64,000 nucleotides of DNA from Flavihumibacter cheonanensis (GTDB taxonomy: Bacteria; Bacteroidota; Bacteroidia; Chitinophagales; Chitinophagaceae): positions 186,001 through 250,000 of the forward strand of contig NZ_JAKRWF010000001.1 of the NCBI RefSeq assembly GCF_022352215.1, given 5' to 3'. Below the pieces are notes generated by a model. It was not told where the DNA came from, did not search any database, and saw only the letters and a list, made by a program, of their open reading frames with translations. Below are positions 35,626 through 44,908 of the stretch, piece by piece; the stretch's first letter is position 1; every line of letters starts with the position of its first letter. The position numbers and the translations under genes were made by a program.

Positions 35626-36900
35626 TTAGGTATACCTGGTTAGTTTTACCGCTATTCCCTGATTGGTTAAAAATGAAAGAAATTTTCGCTCCAGTTCTTT
35701 TGATACCGTTATGTTGCAAAATGTCAAATGCAATTTACCATTAAAACCTGCTGCAGCACAATTCACTTTTAGGATATCATTTGGAGGTGGTGGAATAAAT
35801 ATAAATTGTTGTATCAGGGAATTTATTTCTGTGCCTAAATCAATATTCCCCATATTGGTAACCACACCACTATATTGCTTCGTTCCCCGGGAATACAAAA
35901 TGGATAGAAAAAGTGATTTAATAAATAAGGGAAGGGTTCTTACAATGGGATTTTTTTCTCCGCTTACATTTCTCGATATCATTTTACTGATTAGTTTCCT
36001 ATCCGTTTCTAATCGAACCTGGTGAAAAACAATTTTCACTATTTCTTCAAAACTATAATGCCCAAGGTGCAGATCTATGCCTGGCATCACATAGAGTGAA
36101 AAGTTTCTCATGGTACGGGATGGGAAAATCCTGCGCAGATTTACCGGAACTTCAATACGAATTATCTTATTTGAGCGATGTTTTTTTAACGCAGATTGTT
36201 CTTCAAATAGTTCTTGCATAGAATGTAGATAAACGGCTACCAGGTAGTCTGTTATACTTACTTCATACTTTTTTGCATTTGCAGCAATACTTTTTACAGA
36301 TAGCTCTGCTGTCAATATTTTAAGTCGGGGCCGATCATTTAACCTGAAGGGAAGATGAAATGCATTTGGCTGCCTTTGATTTATACTATCAATTTTTTTG
36401 AAATAACGATTATAGGCATCTTCATACTCCTCTTCCTTCGGAAGATCCTTCGGTTGGTGAAAGGGCAATTCCTGCGGAAGCTGAACCCCCGTCTTTTCGA
36501 GGTAGAGAAATAACAAGGTTTTTAGAAACTCCAATGCGCCAGTTCCATCCGTAAGAATATGCGAGAATTCTACGCTAATCCGATTAGCCTTTACCAATAT
36601 TCTGAATAAGAGCTCCTGTTTTTCAAATGCGCGACAGGGTGTATCACTATCAGGAATTACTGTAAAAGGAAGATCAGCAGGTTCCAGGTAATACCAGAAA
36701 AATCCCGCTTTAAGGGTAACTTTATAATACGGAAACCGATTCTCCAGGCTTTGAATGGCTTCAATGAATTGTTTTGCTTTCACCCTCTCCTTCAGATCAA
36801 CAGATATCCTGAAAACAGCGGTTAATTCCTGGCTTTTTACTGCCGGATATATTTTGGCTGCATTGTCAAGCCTTAACCAAAAATCGGTAAAGTCCTGCAT
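35626..36900 (-). CDS. Condensation-domain-like acyltransferase (alcohol acetyltransferase/WS-DGAT type)
   Basis: A 424-residue CoA-dependent acyltransferase fold. The HxxxDG active-site motif is HILTDG near residue 114 (SHILTDGTGA). The later VTNMGNIDLGTEI block near 340 corresponds to the solvent-channel/SNMG motif of condensation and wax ester synthase families. RIEVPVNLRRIFPS near 250 is conserved in this group. It presumably makes esters from alcohols and acyl-CoA, but substrates are unknown. First gene of the minus pair with DUF6320; divergent from the hydrolase. Confidence 0.72.
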   Translation of the reverse strand: MQDFTDFWLRLDNAAKIYPAVKSQELTAVFRISVDLKERVKAKQFIEAIQSLENRFPYYKVTLKAGFFWYYLEPADLPFTVIPDSDTPCRAFEKQELLFRILVKANRISVEFSHILTDGTGALEFLKTLLFLYLEKTGVQLPQELPFHQPKDLPKEEEYEDAYNRYFKKIDSINQRQPNAFHLPFRLNDRPRLKILTAELSVKSIAANAKKYEVSITDYLVAVYLHSMQELFEEQSALKKHRSNKIIRIEVPVNLRRIFPSRTMRNFSLYVMPGIDLHLGHYSFEEIVKIVFHQVRLETDRKLISKMISRNVSGEKNPIVRTLPLFIKSLFLSILYSRGTKQYSGVVTNMGNIDLGTEINSLIQQFIFIPPPPNDILKVNCAAAGFNGKLHLTFCNITVSKELERKFLSFLTNQGIAVKLTRYT

Positions 36901-37004
36901 TTCTTATTATTTGTGAGGGCAGTTGATTAACAGTTCATCGGGACAGATACCTGATTATAGTAGGTACCTTACGGAGCAATTAGGATAACAATCAAACAAA
37001 TCAG

Positions 37005-37913
37005 GTGGCAAGTACCGAAAGTAAATTATTCAATTTTATGCTAAGAATGGTTGGCAGGAAAAAGTTTCTCAGTCAACGATTCGCTTCTGGCAGGTTTCAG
37101 TTATTCAACCGGTCTCACCCGCCGGAGTCATTGCTGGAAATTTGCAGTATCCGGCAATACCAGGTTAACAATCGAAATGTATTTGAATTAAGTCCAAAGT
37201 ACGCAAAAGCCTCTGGCAGACATATTCTTTATTTTCATGGTGGTGCCTATATCAGCGGTTTCCTTTCTTTTCATTGGAAATTTCTGGCACGGCTGGTAGA
37301 AAAAACAGGCTGTACCATCACAGCTCCCGATTATCCATTGGCTCCGGCATATACCTACAAGGAATCCTTTGCAATGGCAGAATGGATTTACAATAAACTG
37401 CTCCATACGCATACCCCAAATGACTTGATATTAATGGGTGATTCTGCAGGTGGCGGGTTTGCGCTGGCAATTGCACAAAAACTTCAAATAGACCGCATTC
37501 CCCAACCTGATCAGATCATTTTGCTTTCACCCTGGTTAGATATAACGCTAAGCAATCCGCAACTCAATGAATATAAGGGTGTTGAACCTTTTTTAGGTAT
37601 TGAAGGGCTTAGGACCGTCGGAAAGCAATATGCCGGAGATACACCTCCGGATCATTACCTGCTTAGTCCGGTTTATGGATCTTTTGAGGGATTGGCAACC
37701 ATTTCAGTATTTATAGGCACCAATGATATTCTCCTGGCAGATGCCAGAAAACTGAAGACTCAATTAGATTCCCTGGGAATTGAATACAACTTCTTTGAAT
37801 ACGAAGAAATGCCACATGCCTGGATGTTTCTGAATTTCCCCGAATCGAAAAAAGCACTGCAACAAATACTGGAGCTTATTAAAAAAACACCCAATAATCA
37901 TAGGCCAGGCTGA
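37005..37913 (+). CDS. Alpha/beta hydrolase, hormone-sensitive lipase family
   Basis: A 302-residue esterase. The oxyanion-hole motif HGGAY is near residue 79, the nucleophile elbow GDSAGGG near 148, and the Asp and His of the triad likely in GTNDILLAD near 240 and MPHAWMF near 270. This combination fits the HSL/Esterase_A family. GTG at 37005 is the reported start; ATG at 37038 (residue 12) is a credible alternative. It lies 104 bases from the divergent acyltransferase-like gene and may reverse or edit its ester product; that is inference. Confidence 0.82.
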   Translation: MASTESKLFNFMLRMVGRKKFLSQRFASGRFQLFNRSHPPESLLEICSIRQYQVNNRNVFELSPKYAKASGRHILYFHGGAYISGFLSFHWKFLARLVEKTGCTITAPDYPLAPAYTYKESFAMAEWIYNKLLHTHTPNDLILMGDSAGGGFALAIAQKLQIDRIPQPDQIILLSPWLDITLSNPQLNEYKGVEPFLGIEGLRTVGKQYAGDTPPDHYLLSPVYGSFEGLATISVFIGTNDILLADARKLKTQLDSLGIEYNFFEYEEMPHAWMFLNFPESKKALQQILELIKKTPNNHRPG

Positions 37914-37971
37914 CCGGCATCATAGCCAAATAGTAATATAGAAAGTAGTTTTCCAGAAAGATGGATTGGTT

Positions 37972-38715
37972 ATGAAGTTATTTTTGTTGCTACTAGGCTG
38001 TTTGAGCCATCTTAGTTTTTACGGTCAAACTGCTAAGGAGATAGTTCAGGCAGCAGATGCTAAGATGCGGGGTACTACTTCCCAGGCTCAGATCACCATT
38101 CAAACCATCCGGCCCAGCTGGTCGCGCGAAATGACCGTTTCAACCTGGGTGAAGGGCAGGGATTTAGCTATGATCCTGGTTCTGTCACCTGTTAAAGACA
38201 AAGGCATTGTTTTCCTAAAAAGAAAAAAAGAAGTCTGGAACTGGCTGCCTGCCCTTGAAAAAATCATCAAACTGCCCCCTTCCATGATGAGCCAGTCGTG
38301 GATGGGTACCGATTTTACCAACGACGACCTGGTTAAGGAATCTTCCATAGTGGAGGATTACAACCACAGTATAGTGGGAGATACGGTCATTGATAAACAC
38401 AGTTGTTACCTCATTCAAATGATACCGAAACCGGAAGCTGCTGTTGTTTGGGGTAAATTATTGGTTTGTATTGATAAAACCGATTACCTGGAATTGCATA
38501 CCCGTTTTTATGACGAAGACGGAAGCCTGGTTAATGCCATGAATGCATCCGACATCAAACTAATGGATGGTCGGCTCATTCCAACCCGGTTTGAAATGCT
38601 GCCAATGGATAAACCCGGTCAAAAAACAATAATGATCTATAAAGTAATCCAGTATGACCGCAAGATAGACGACGCTTTTTTTACAACTGAAAAAATGAAA
38701 AAGCTTACACAGTAA
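37972..38715 (+). CDS. LolA-like outer membrane lipoprotein-sorting protein
   Basis: A 248-residue exported protein (signal peptide LFLLLLGCLSHLSFYG). Its mature part fits the LolA-like sorting-protein family (PF17131-type): AKEIVQAADAKMRGTTSQAQ, then the half-open beta barrel with WLPALEKIIKLPPSMMSQSW and WMGTDFTNDDLVKESSI, and TTEKMKKL at the end. LolA proteins carry lipidated cargo across the periplasm. It starts a five-gene tight operon (gap 3 bases to the first permease). ATG at 37972 is used; an in-frame TTG is 6 bases upstream. Confidence 0.82.
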   Translation: MKLFLLLLGCLSHLSFYGQTAKEIVQAADAKMRGTTSQAQITIQTIRPSWSREMTVSTWVKGRDLAMILVLSPVKDKGIVFLKRKKEVWNWLPALEKIIKLPPSMMSQSWMGTDFTNDDLVKESSIVEDYNHSIVGDTVIDKHSCYLIQMIPKPEAAVVWGKLLVCIDKTDYLELHTRFYDEDGSLVNAMNASDIKLMDGRLIPTRFEMLPMDKPGQKTIMIYKVIQYDRKIDDAFFTTEKMKKLTQ

Positions 38716-38718
38716 ACG

Positions 38719-39936
38719 ATGTGGATTATCAAACTGGCATGGAAAAATTTGTGGCGCAACCGAAGCAGAACCCTGATCTCGGTGGCTGCTGTTTTTTTTG
38801 CTGTTCTACTTTCCACTATCGCAGAAAGTTTGAAACAAGGAGTATTTGAAAACCTGGTTAAAAACGTAGTGAGTTTTTACACAGGTTATATCCAGGTACA
38901 TAAAATGGGATACCAACAGGAACAACTACTCGATAATAGTTTTGAAGAGGATAGCAGGGTAAAAGATGCCATACAATCAGCAACTAATATCCGGGTAATC
39001 GCCCCCCGACTGGAAGGCTTCGCACTTGCCTCTTCAGAGGCTCTTACTAAAGGTTGTCTCATTATTGGAGTTGACCCGGCATTTGAAAATGAGATTACTG
39101 GTTTAAGAGCCCGCCTTGTTACTGGCGTATTCCTTAACAACAGGGATACCGGTGTTATGCTTTCGGAGGGATTGGCAAAACGACTTAAAATTTCGCTGCA
39201 GGATACCGTTGTTTTAATTGGTCAGGGATACCATGGAGCAACTGCAGCAGGAAAATACCCGGTTAAAGGTTTACTCAGGTTTGGATCTCCCCAACTGAAC
39301 GACAAATTACTCTACATGCCCCTGCCAGTTGCACAGGATTTTTTTAGTGCCCAACAGCTCATTACCTCTTATGTAGTTTCACTTCATACAGATAAAGAGC
39401 TCAACCAAACAGCAATGCAGGTTAGCAAACAAATCGGTGATCAATATGAAGTGATGACCTGGGAAGAATTACTGCCCGATATCAAACAACATATCCAGAC
39501 CGATTCCAACAACATGAAAGTGGTACAGGGCGTATTGTATTTGCTCATCTTTTTTGGCATTTTCAGTACACTGCTCATGATGATGCTGGAAAGAAAGTTT
39601 GAAATGGGCATGCTGGTTGCCATCGGTATGAAAAAATCAAAATTGGTTCAACTCTTTTTAACGGAGTCTGTTTTGACTGTTTTAATTGGATGTATAGCAG
39701 GTTTAATTGCCAGCATCCCGCTGGTGTATTACCTGAAAAAATACCCCATCAAAATAGGTGGTGAAACAGCTAAAGCTTATGAGCGATTTGGTTTCGAAGC
39801 CATCTTTCCAACTTCTACCAGTTCCTCCATTTTTCTGAGCCAGGCACTGGCTGTTTTGATCATCGGACTTGTGTTATCACTTTATCCTGTTTATAAAGTC
39901 ATCCGGCTTAACCCGGTAACTGCCATGAAAAAATAA
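38719..39936 (+). CDS. ABC transporter permease, FtsX/LolC-MacB type (first)
   Basis: A 405-residue inner-membrane permease with one helix at the N-terminus (TLISVAAVFFAVLLSTIAES), a large periplasmic domain (about 45-270), and three C-terminal helices (GVLYLLIFFGIFSTLLMMML; LTVLIGCIAGLIASIPLV; ALAVLIIGLVLSLYPVYKV). It ends RLNPVTAMKK, the coupling tail typical of MacB/LolC/FtsX permeases. It pairs with the following permease; both are needed for a LolCE-like heterodimer. Gap of 3 bases to the LolA-like gene. Confidence 0.88.
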   Translation: MWIIKLAWKNLWRNRSRTLISVAAVFFAVLLSTIAESLKQGVFENLVKNVVSFYTGYIQVHKMGYQQEQLLDNSFEEDSRVKDAIQSATNIRVIAPRLEGFALASSEALTKGCLIIGVDPAFENEITGLRARLVTGVFLNNRDTGVMLSEGLAKRLKISLQDTVVLIGQGYHGATAAGKYPVKGLLRFGSPQLNDKLLYMPLPVAQDFFSAQQLITSYVVSLHTDKELNQTAMQVSKQIGDQYEVMTWEELLPDIKQHIQTDSNNMKVVQGVLYLLIFFGIFSTLLMMMLERKFEMGMLVAIGMKKSKLVQLFLTESVLTVLIGCIAGLIASIPLVYYLKKYPIKIGGETAKAYERFGFEAIFPTSTSSSIFLSQALAVLIIGLVLSLYPVYKVIRLNPVTAMKK

Positions 39937-39942
39937 CTACCT

Positions 39943-41157
39943 ATGATCTTCTTACTGGCATGGAGAAATAGCTGGCGTAACAAAGCAAGGAGCATTGTAA
40001 TCATGCTTTCCGTTGCCATCGGTATTTTTGCCGGTATGGGAGTTCTTGCCTTGTATAAAGGCATGATGAAAAGCAGGATCAGAACCGTAATTGATTCAGA
40101 AGTGGGCCATCTACAGATTCAACATCCGGAATTTAAAAATGATTACCACCCTTCTTATGTGCTTCCTGATGGCAATCTTCTGCTAACCAGGGTTCGGTCC
40201 CTTCCCGAAGTAAAAATAGCTGCCCCCAGATCCATTGTGCAGGGTATGTTGGTGACTACCACCAGCAGCGCGGGTGTTCAGATCAATGGGGTAGTGCCTG
40301 AACTGGAATATGCCACTTCGCAGTTAAAGCAAAAGATTCAAACGGGAGAGGGGTTTCATCCTGAAAAGAAAAATGAAATCCTCATTGGTAAAAAACTGGC
40401 CGATAAAATGAAATTGAAACCAGGTTCAAAACTGGTTTTGACATTTTCTGACACAACAGACAACCTGGTATCTGCGGCCTTCCGGGTGGCCGGGATTTAT
40501 CAGTCTGGCAATGCCCCGCTGGATGAATTCAATGTATATCTAACCATGCAAGCCCTGAATGAATTATTGCTTACCGGTGATTCCTTCCATCAGATTTCTA
40601 TCCTGTTAAAAAACGATGAGATGCTCACCAAGGCAGGTGCGCAATTGCAGCAACTGAATCCCTCTCTGCTGGTTGAATCCTGGAAAGAATTGTCGCCGGA
40701 AACCGATCTCATGGTTAATACGGTTGATCAATATTCCTATATCATTATGTTGATCATATTGATTGCACTTGCTTTTGGTATCCTGAATACTATGCTGATG
40801 TCAGTGCTGGAACGTACCAGGGAAATCGGAATGATGGTAGCACTGGGTACTTCCAAAAGCAAGATTTTCTTACTTGTTTTTACCGAAACAATTTTCCTCA
40901 CTATTGCAGGTACGCCGATTGGTTTGATGCTGTCCTGGCTGGTTATTCTTTATTTCCAAAAACATGGCCTCGATCTTTCTGGTATGGGGGAAGAGATGCT
41001 GGCCAGCTTTGGATTCGGCACCATGATTTATCCTTCTTTCCCTGGTGAAAAACTCTTCCCGATTCTGATGATGGTTATTGGTACGGCTGTTTTCTCCTGC
41101 CTGTTACCTGTAATAAAAGCGCTTCGGCTGAACCCGGTGGAAGCATTAAAACGATAA
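39943..41157 (+). CDS. ABC transporter permease, FtsX/LolC-MacB type (second)
   Basis: A 404-residue paralogue of the preceding permease: N-terminal helix (SIVIMLSVAIGIFAGMGVLA), a periplasmic domain (about 45-270), then three helices (YIIMLIILIALAFGILNTML; IFLTIAGTPIGLMLSWLVI; LMMVIGTAVFSCLLPVIKAL) and the ending LRLNPVEALKR. The ERTREIGMMVALG block is the conserved FtsX-domain motif. It starts 6 bases after the first permease, so subunits are likely made at equal amounts. Confidence 0.88.
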   Translation: MIFLLAWRNSWRNKARSIVIMLSVAIGIFAGMGVLALYKGMMKSRIRTVIDSEVGHLQIQHPEFKNDYHPSYVLPDGNLLLTRVRSLPEVKIAAPRSIVQGMLVTTTSSAGVQINGVVPELEYATSQLKQKIQTGEGFHPEKKNEILIGKKLADKMKLKPGSKLVLTFSDTTDNLVSAAFRVAGIYQSGNAPLDEFNVYLTMQALNELLLTGDSFHQISILLKNDEMLTKAGAQLQQLNPSLLVESWKELSPETDLMVNTVDQYSYIIMLIILIALAFGILNTMLMSVLERTREIGMMVALGTSKSKIFLLVFTETIFLTIAGTPIGLMLSWLVILYFQKHGLDLSGMGEEMLASFGFGTMIYPSFPGEKLFPILMMVIGTAVFSCLLPVIKALRLNPVEALKR

Positions 41158-41167
41158 ATGAACCACT

Positions 41168-41881
41168 ATGCCTAAAACCGTTATTGATGCGCATACTATC
41201 AGCAAAGTGTATAACCCCGACACGATTCCGGTATACGCTGTCAACAATGTACATCTCCATTTGGAAGAAGGTGAATTTACCGCGCTTGTTGGTCCGTCTG
41301 GATCTGGTAAAACAACTGTCCTGAATATGATTGGCGGCCTGGATAAACCTACGGAAGGAAATATTTACATCAACGAGGTGGATATTACAAAGCTTTCCCA
41401 ATCAGAGCTGATTAATTTCAGGTTGCATAATATCGGTTTTGTTTTTCAGTCCTTCAATCTTATTCCGGTTTTGAAGGCCAAAGAAAATGCGGAGTTTATC
41501 ATGTTGTTACAGGGAGTCAAAAAGAAAGAACGCGAAGCCCGATTGCAGCAGTTGTTTAAAGAAATTGGCCTGGAAGATAAAATGGATGTCAGACCTGCGC
41601 AGCTATCAGGCGGCCAGCAACAACGGGTTGCAGTTGCAAGAGCACTTGCTACCAGGCCTCGTTTCATTTTGGCGGATGAACCCACCGCCAACCTGGATTC
41701 TGTTGCTGCTTCCAAACTGCTTGACCTGATGGAAAAACTAAATCGCGAAGAGTATATGACTTTTCTTTTTTCTACACACGACCAGCGGGTTATTGACAGA
41801 GCCCGAAGGGTGATCACGCTCGTAGATGGAAGGATTGCCTCCGATACCGCTGCTGTTTCAACTGAGTTTCCTCATGGATAG
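41168..41881 (+). CDS. ABC transporter ATP-binding protein (LolD/MacB-type)
   Basis: The 237-residue motor of the transporter. Walker A GPSGSGKTT near residue 41, signature LSGGQQQRVAVARAL near 142, Walker B FILADEPTANLD near 160 and the switch His in STHDQRV near 198 are all intact. The IGFVFQSFNLIPVLKAKENA Q-loop block is typical of the LolD/MacB/FtsE class. It lies 10 bases after the second permease and 3 bases before the barrel gene. Confidence 0.93.
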   Translation: MPKTVIDAHTISKVYNPDTIPVYAVNNVHLHLEEGEFTALVGPSGSGKTTVLNMIGGLDKPTEGNIYINEVDITKLSQSELINFRLHNIGFVFQSFNLIPVLKAKENAEFIMLLQGVKKKEREARLQQLFKEIGLEDKMDVRPAQLSGGQQQRVAVARALATRPRFILADEPTANLDSVAASKLLDLMEKLNREEYMTFLFSTHDQRVIDRARRVITLVDGRIASDTAAVSTEFPHG

Positions 41882-41884
41882 GAT

Positions 41885-43027
41885 ATGAAACATCAATTGC
41901 TCATAACATGTTTAGTATTGCCGTCTATGCTGTTGGCACAGGATACTGCCTCTCATAAATCAGTCTGGGCGTTTAATGGATATCTCAAAGATTTGCAATG
42001 GATCCGCTTGAATAAAGATTTTTCCAAACCTGTTGCTACCAATCTTGTTCACAACCGAATCAACCTGAAATGGAATAAAGCAGAACAATGGGCAGGGCGA
42101 CTCGAAATCAGAAACCGCTTGTACTGGGGTGGGGATGTTCGGGAACAACCAGGCTTTAAAGAGCAGCTACGCAACCAGAGTGAGGCAGTAAATCTTTCTG
42201 TAAACTGGCTCGATACCCGGTCTGCTATCCTACATTCCAACCTGGAGCGATGTTGGATCGAATTTAAAAAGCCAAAATGGAATGTAAGGGCTGGCAGGCA
42301 ACGCATCAATTGGGGCATAACCAATACCTGGTCGCCCAATGATATTTTTAACAGTTACAACTTCCTTGATTTTGATTACGAAGAACGTCCGGGTAGCGAT
42401 GCTATTAAAACACAATACCTCCTCAATGAGTTGTCCCACCTTGAACTCGCGGTAGCGGGTACCCGAAATAAACCCATAATAGCCGCCAATTATTTTACCA
42501 ACTACCGGCAATACGATTTGCAGGCCAATTCCGGATTTTACCAGGGAAATTTTACAGCCGGACTTGGATGGGCGGGTAATATCAAAGAAGCCGGTTTTAA
42601 AGGAGAGGCACAGTTTCATGGCAGTAAGAAAGACGGACTTTCCAATTTACTGGTAGTGCTGGAAGGAGATTATATGTTTAAAAATGGCTGGTATGTATCA
42701 ACCACTTTTTTATTCAACGATAAAGGCTGGGATAGCCCCCTTGATAGCCTGAACACATTGGTATTTCAGGTATCTCCCCGCAACCTGATGCCCACCAAAT
42801 GGAATTTCCTGGTCAATACCTCGAAAGAAATTACGCCAATTTTAAGTGGAAGTATGAGTGTGGTGTATGCGCCCGGTACCAATCTGCTGATTCTGTTTCC
42901 CACGCTTCGGTACAATGTGCAAACCAACCTCGATCTGGATTTTGTCTGGCAATCTTTTTTTGCATCCTCCAGTGGCTTTGAGGCCCTCTCGCATATTGGT
43001 TTTCTACGGGCGAAGTGGAGTTTTTAA
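41885..43027 (+). CDS. Outer-membrane beta-barrel protein, DUF1302-like
   Basis: A 380-residue exported protein (signal ending MLLAQD). Alternating aromatic/polar strands continue to the end, which finishes with an aromatic (RAKWSF), as for a barrel inserted by BAM. A GRQRINWGITNTWSPND segment near residue 138 resembles the GRQ-x-NWG motif of DUF1302 porin-like proteins. It is the last gene of the operon and could be the outer-membrane exit or acceptor of the system. No biochemical function is known to me. Confidence 0.68.
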   Translation: MKHQLLITCLVLPSMLLAQDTASHKSVWAFNGYLKDLQWIRLNKDFSKPVATNLVHNRINLKWNKAEQWAGRLEIRNRLYWGGDVREQPGFKEQLRNQSEAVNLSVNWLDTRSAILHSNLERCWIEFKKPKWNVRAGRQRINWGITNTWSPNDIFNSYNFLDFDYEERPGSDAIKTQYLLNELSHLELAVAGTRNKPIIAANYFTNYRQYDLQANSGFYQGNFTAGLGWAGNIKEAGFKGEAQFHGSKKDGLSNLLVVLEGDYMFKNGWYVSTTFLFNDKGWDSPLDSLNTLVFQVSPRNLMPTKWNFLVNTSKEITPILSGSMSVVYAPGTNLLILFPTLRYNVQTNLDLDFVWQSFFASSSGFEALSHIGFLRAKWSF

Positions 43028-43380
43028 TGGCTCCTTTTATAGGAATTTATTGCAATAAACACAAAACTGCCGATAGCATAACAAACAACATCCAGGCTAT
43101 CAGCTGTGAAACGGTTGCTTAGTTTCGGAAAAAGTAATTCCGCTATCAAGGAAGTCAGTATAAAATATCCGATAATATGAAGTAGTGGTAAACGGTAGTA
43201 AGCATCCTTAAGTAGCAACCTGCGCTCCCATACAACCAGTTGCAGGATGATGGGCATACATACCAGGGGATCTGCATAATTATCCACCATTTTAACCGGT
43301 ACATGGAAACAATTTTCCAATATCTGGTGCAGGATAAAAATGAACAGACAGCTGCCGAATAGAACAGACTCTTTTTGCAT
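43024..43380 (-). CDS. Small membrane protein, unknown
   Basis: A 118-residue protein with about four hydrophobic segments (VLFGSCLFIFILHQIL; DPLVCMPIILQLVVW; LLHIIGYFILTSLIAELLF; VVCYAIGSFVFIAI). It resembles Bacteroidota proteins labelled magnesium citrate secondary transporter, but that name is an unreliable inheritance and no transport motif is visible. It faces the barrel gene tail to tail with four bases of overlap. Confidence 0.55.
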   Translation of the reverse strand: MQKESVLFGSCLFIFILHQILENCFHVPVKMVDNYADPLVCMPIILQLVVWERRLLLKDAYYRLPLLHIIGYFILTSLIAELLFPKLSNRFTADSLDVVCYAIGSFVFIAINSYKRSH

Positions 43381-43381
43381 T

Positions 43382-43612
43382 TCAAAAAGCAGCTATAAAA
43401 ACAAAGAATAAGATTACCAGAACCACCGGTGAAAGCAATAACATAAGCAGCAGAACAGGCAGCTTGATTATAAATACCAGTATCTGAACCAGGATGGGTT
43501 GTTCTTTATCAGGCTTCATCCAGGTTACGGCCTTATTTAACAATTTCCGGATGCCCGATTTTATTTCTTCCAGGAAGCTTTCGTCCTTGTCCGGTATTGG
43601 CATTTGATCCAT
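43382..43612 (-). CDS. Small single-span membrane protein, unknown
   Basis: A 76-residue protein with an acidic N-terminus (PIPDKDESFLEEI), an amphipathic helix and a C-terminal hydrophobic segment (LLMLLLSPVVLVILFFVFIA). It ends one base before the start of the neighbouring small membrane gene, a spacing that suggests a real two-gene unit. No family is recognised. Start could be the internal Met at residue 4. Confidence 0.45.
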   Translation of the reverse strand: MDQMPIPDKDESFLEEIKSGIRKLLNKAVTWMKPDKEQPILVQILVFIIKLPVLLLMLLLSPVVLVILFFVFIAAF

Positions 43613-43655
43613 GAGTCAAACTTACCACTATCAGCCGACCCATCAACTCAAAACG

Positions 43656-43683
43656 AAAAAGCACCTCATTTGAGGTGCTTTTT
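43656..43683 (-). terminator. Terminator of the tRNA-Asp transcript
   Basis: The 13-bp near-perfect stem (43656-43668 and 43671-43683, core GCACCTCA) has A and T runs on either side. On the minus strand it directly follows the tRNA 3' end and ends in TTTTT. It also could end + strand transcripts. Confidence 0.85.
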
Positions 43684-43684
43684 G

Positions 43685-43758
43685 CGGACCGGACGGGACT
43701 CGAACCCGCGACCTCCGCCGTGACAGGGCGGCATTCTAACCAACTGAACTACCGATCC
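43685..43758 (-). tRNA. tRNA-Asp (anticodon GUC)
   Basis: The minus strand folds into a full cloverleaf: acceptor GGATCGG with CCGGTCC and discriminator G, D-arm GTTC/GAAT, anticodon stem CCGCC/GGCGG around loop CTGTCAC (GTC), T-arm GCGGG-TTCGAGT-CCCGT. The 3' CCA is not encoded. A terminator follows at once. Confidence 0.97.
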
Positions 43759-43895
43759 TTCCAACAACCTGAAACTCTGCGATTTAGATCCCGTTGTTTC
43801 AAATTGGGATGGCAAAGATAAAGGGATTTCCCAATTCAAAACAAAACTTTTCCTAAAAATTTTTCAACCCTTAATTTTACACCACAACTGATAGT

Positions 43896-44873
43896 ATGCC
43901 AGAGAATAAAAACCGACAGTTTTTAGATTTTGAAAAACCTATTAAAGACCTTTTTGATGAAATCGAGAAGCAAAAGATTTCATCCGAAAAAACGAAAATT
44001 GATAATTCCGATTACATAAAGAAACTGGAAGATCAGGTGCTGGAAACCCGCCGGCAGATCACTGAAAACCTGACCAGCTGGCAAAAGGTTCAGCTCAGCA
44101 GGCACCCTGACCGTCCGTATACCCTGAAGTATATCCAGAAGATGACCACCAATTTCGTGGAGCTTCATGGTGATCGAAATGTAAAGGATGACAAAGCCAT
44201 GGTTGGCGGATTTGCCCAACTGGATGGTGAAACCGTAATGTTTATAGGTCAACAAAAAGGGATCAATACCAAAATGCGCCAGCTCCGGAATTTCGGTATG
44301 GCCAACCCTGAGGGCTATCGCAAAGCACTTAGACTCATGCGCCTCGCCGAAAAATTCAATAAACCAATTGTTACACTCATAGATACCCCAGGTGCGTATC
44401 CCGGACTGGAAGCTGAAGAACGCGGACAGGGAGAAGCCATCGCACGTAATATCTATGAAATGATGCGTCTCAAAGTTCCTGTGATCTGCGTAGTTATTGG
44501 TGAAGGTGCATCAGGTGGAGCCCTCGGAATAGGAGTAGGTGATCGAGTGTTCATGTTGCAGAACTCCTGGTACACTGTTATCTCTCCGGAAAACTGTTCC
44601 TCCATTCTTTGGAGAAGCTGGGCGCAAAAGGAAAAAGCAGCAGAGGAACTGAAACTTACTCCAGATCATATGGTCAGCTTTGGCCTGGTAGATGGCATCG
44701 TACCAGAACCTATAGGCGGTGCTCACTGGGATTATAATGAGGCCGCGGCCAATCTTAAAAAAGTGCTGATTGAAACCTTGAAGGATATTAAACAGGTGCC
44801 CGCAGAAGAGCGGGTGCGTTTGCGCATCGAGAAGTACAGTAAAATGGGCTTCTGGGATGAATTGCCGGTTTAA
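43896..44873 (+). CDS. accA: Acetyl-CoA carboxylase carboxyltransferase, alpha subunit
   Basis: A 325-residue subunit of the enzyme that carboxylates acetyl-CoA to malonyl-CoA for fatty acid synthesis. The N-terminal coiled helix region ([35 protein letters not shown]) precedes the crotonase-fold core with [10 protein letters not shown]-like [33 protein letters not shown] near 165, and the oxyanion-hole [17 protein letters not shown] near 200. Length is normal. accB/C/D partners are outside the window. dapA follows 35 bases on. Confidence 0.96.
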   Translation: MPENKNRQFLDFEKPIKDLFDEIEKQKISSEKTKIDNSDYIKKLEDQVLETRRQITENLTSWQKVQLSRHPDRPYTLKYIQKMTTNFVELHGDRNVKDDKAMVGGFAQLDGETVMFIGQQKGINTKMRQLRNFGMANPEGYRKALRLMRLAEKFNKPIVTLIDTPGAYPGLEAEERGQGEAIARNIYEMMRLKVPVICVVIGEGASGGALGIGVGDRVFMLQNSWYTVISPENCSSILWRSWAQKEKAAEELKLTPDHMVSFGLVDGIVPEPIGGAHWDYNEAAANLKKVLIETLKDIKQVPAEERVRLRIEKYSKMGFWDELPV

Positions 44874-44908
44874 TTATTCCTCATCAATCAACTTTTTACT
44901 TTTTAAAA

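Noticed and set aside
43802-43836. Inverted repeat AATTGGGA...TCCCAATT between the tRNA and accA
   Set aside because: Eight-base arms with a 19-base loop and no T-run; it could be chance or part of a promoter, too weak to call.
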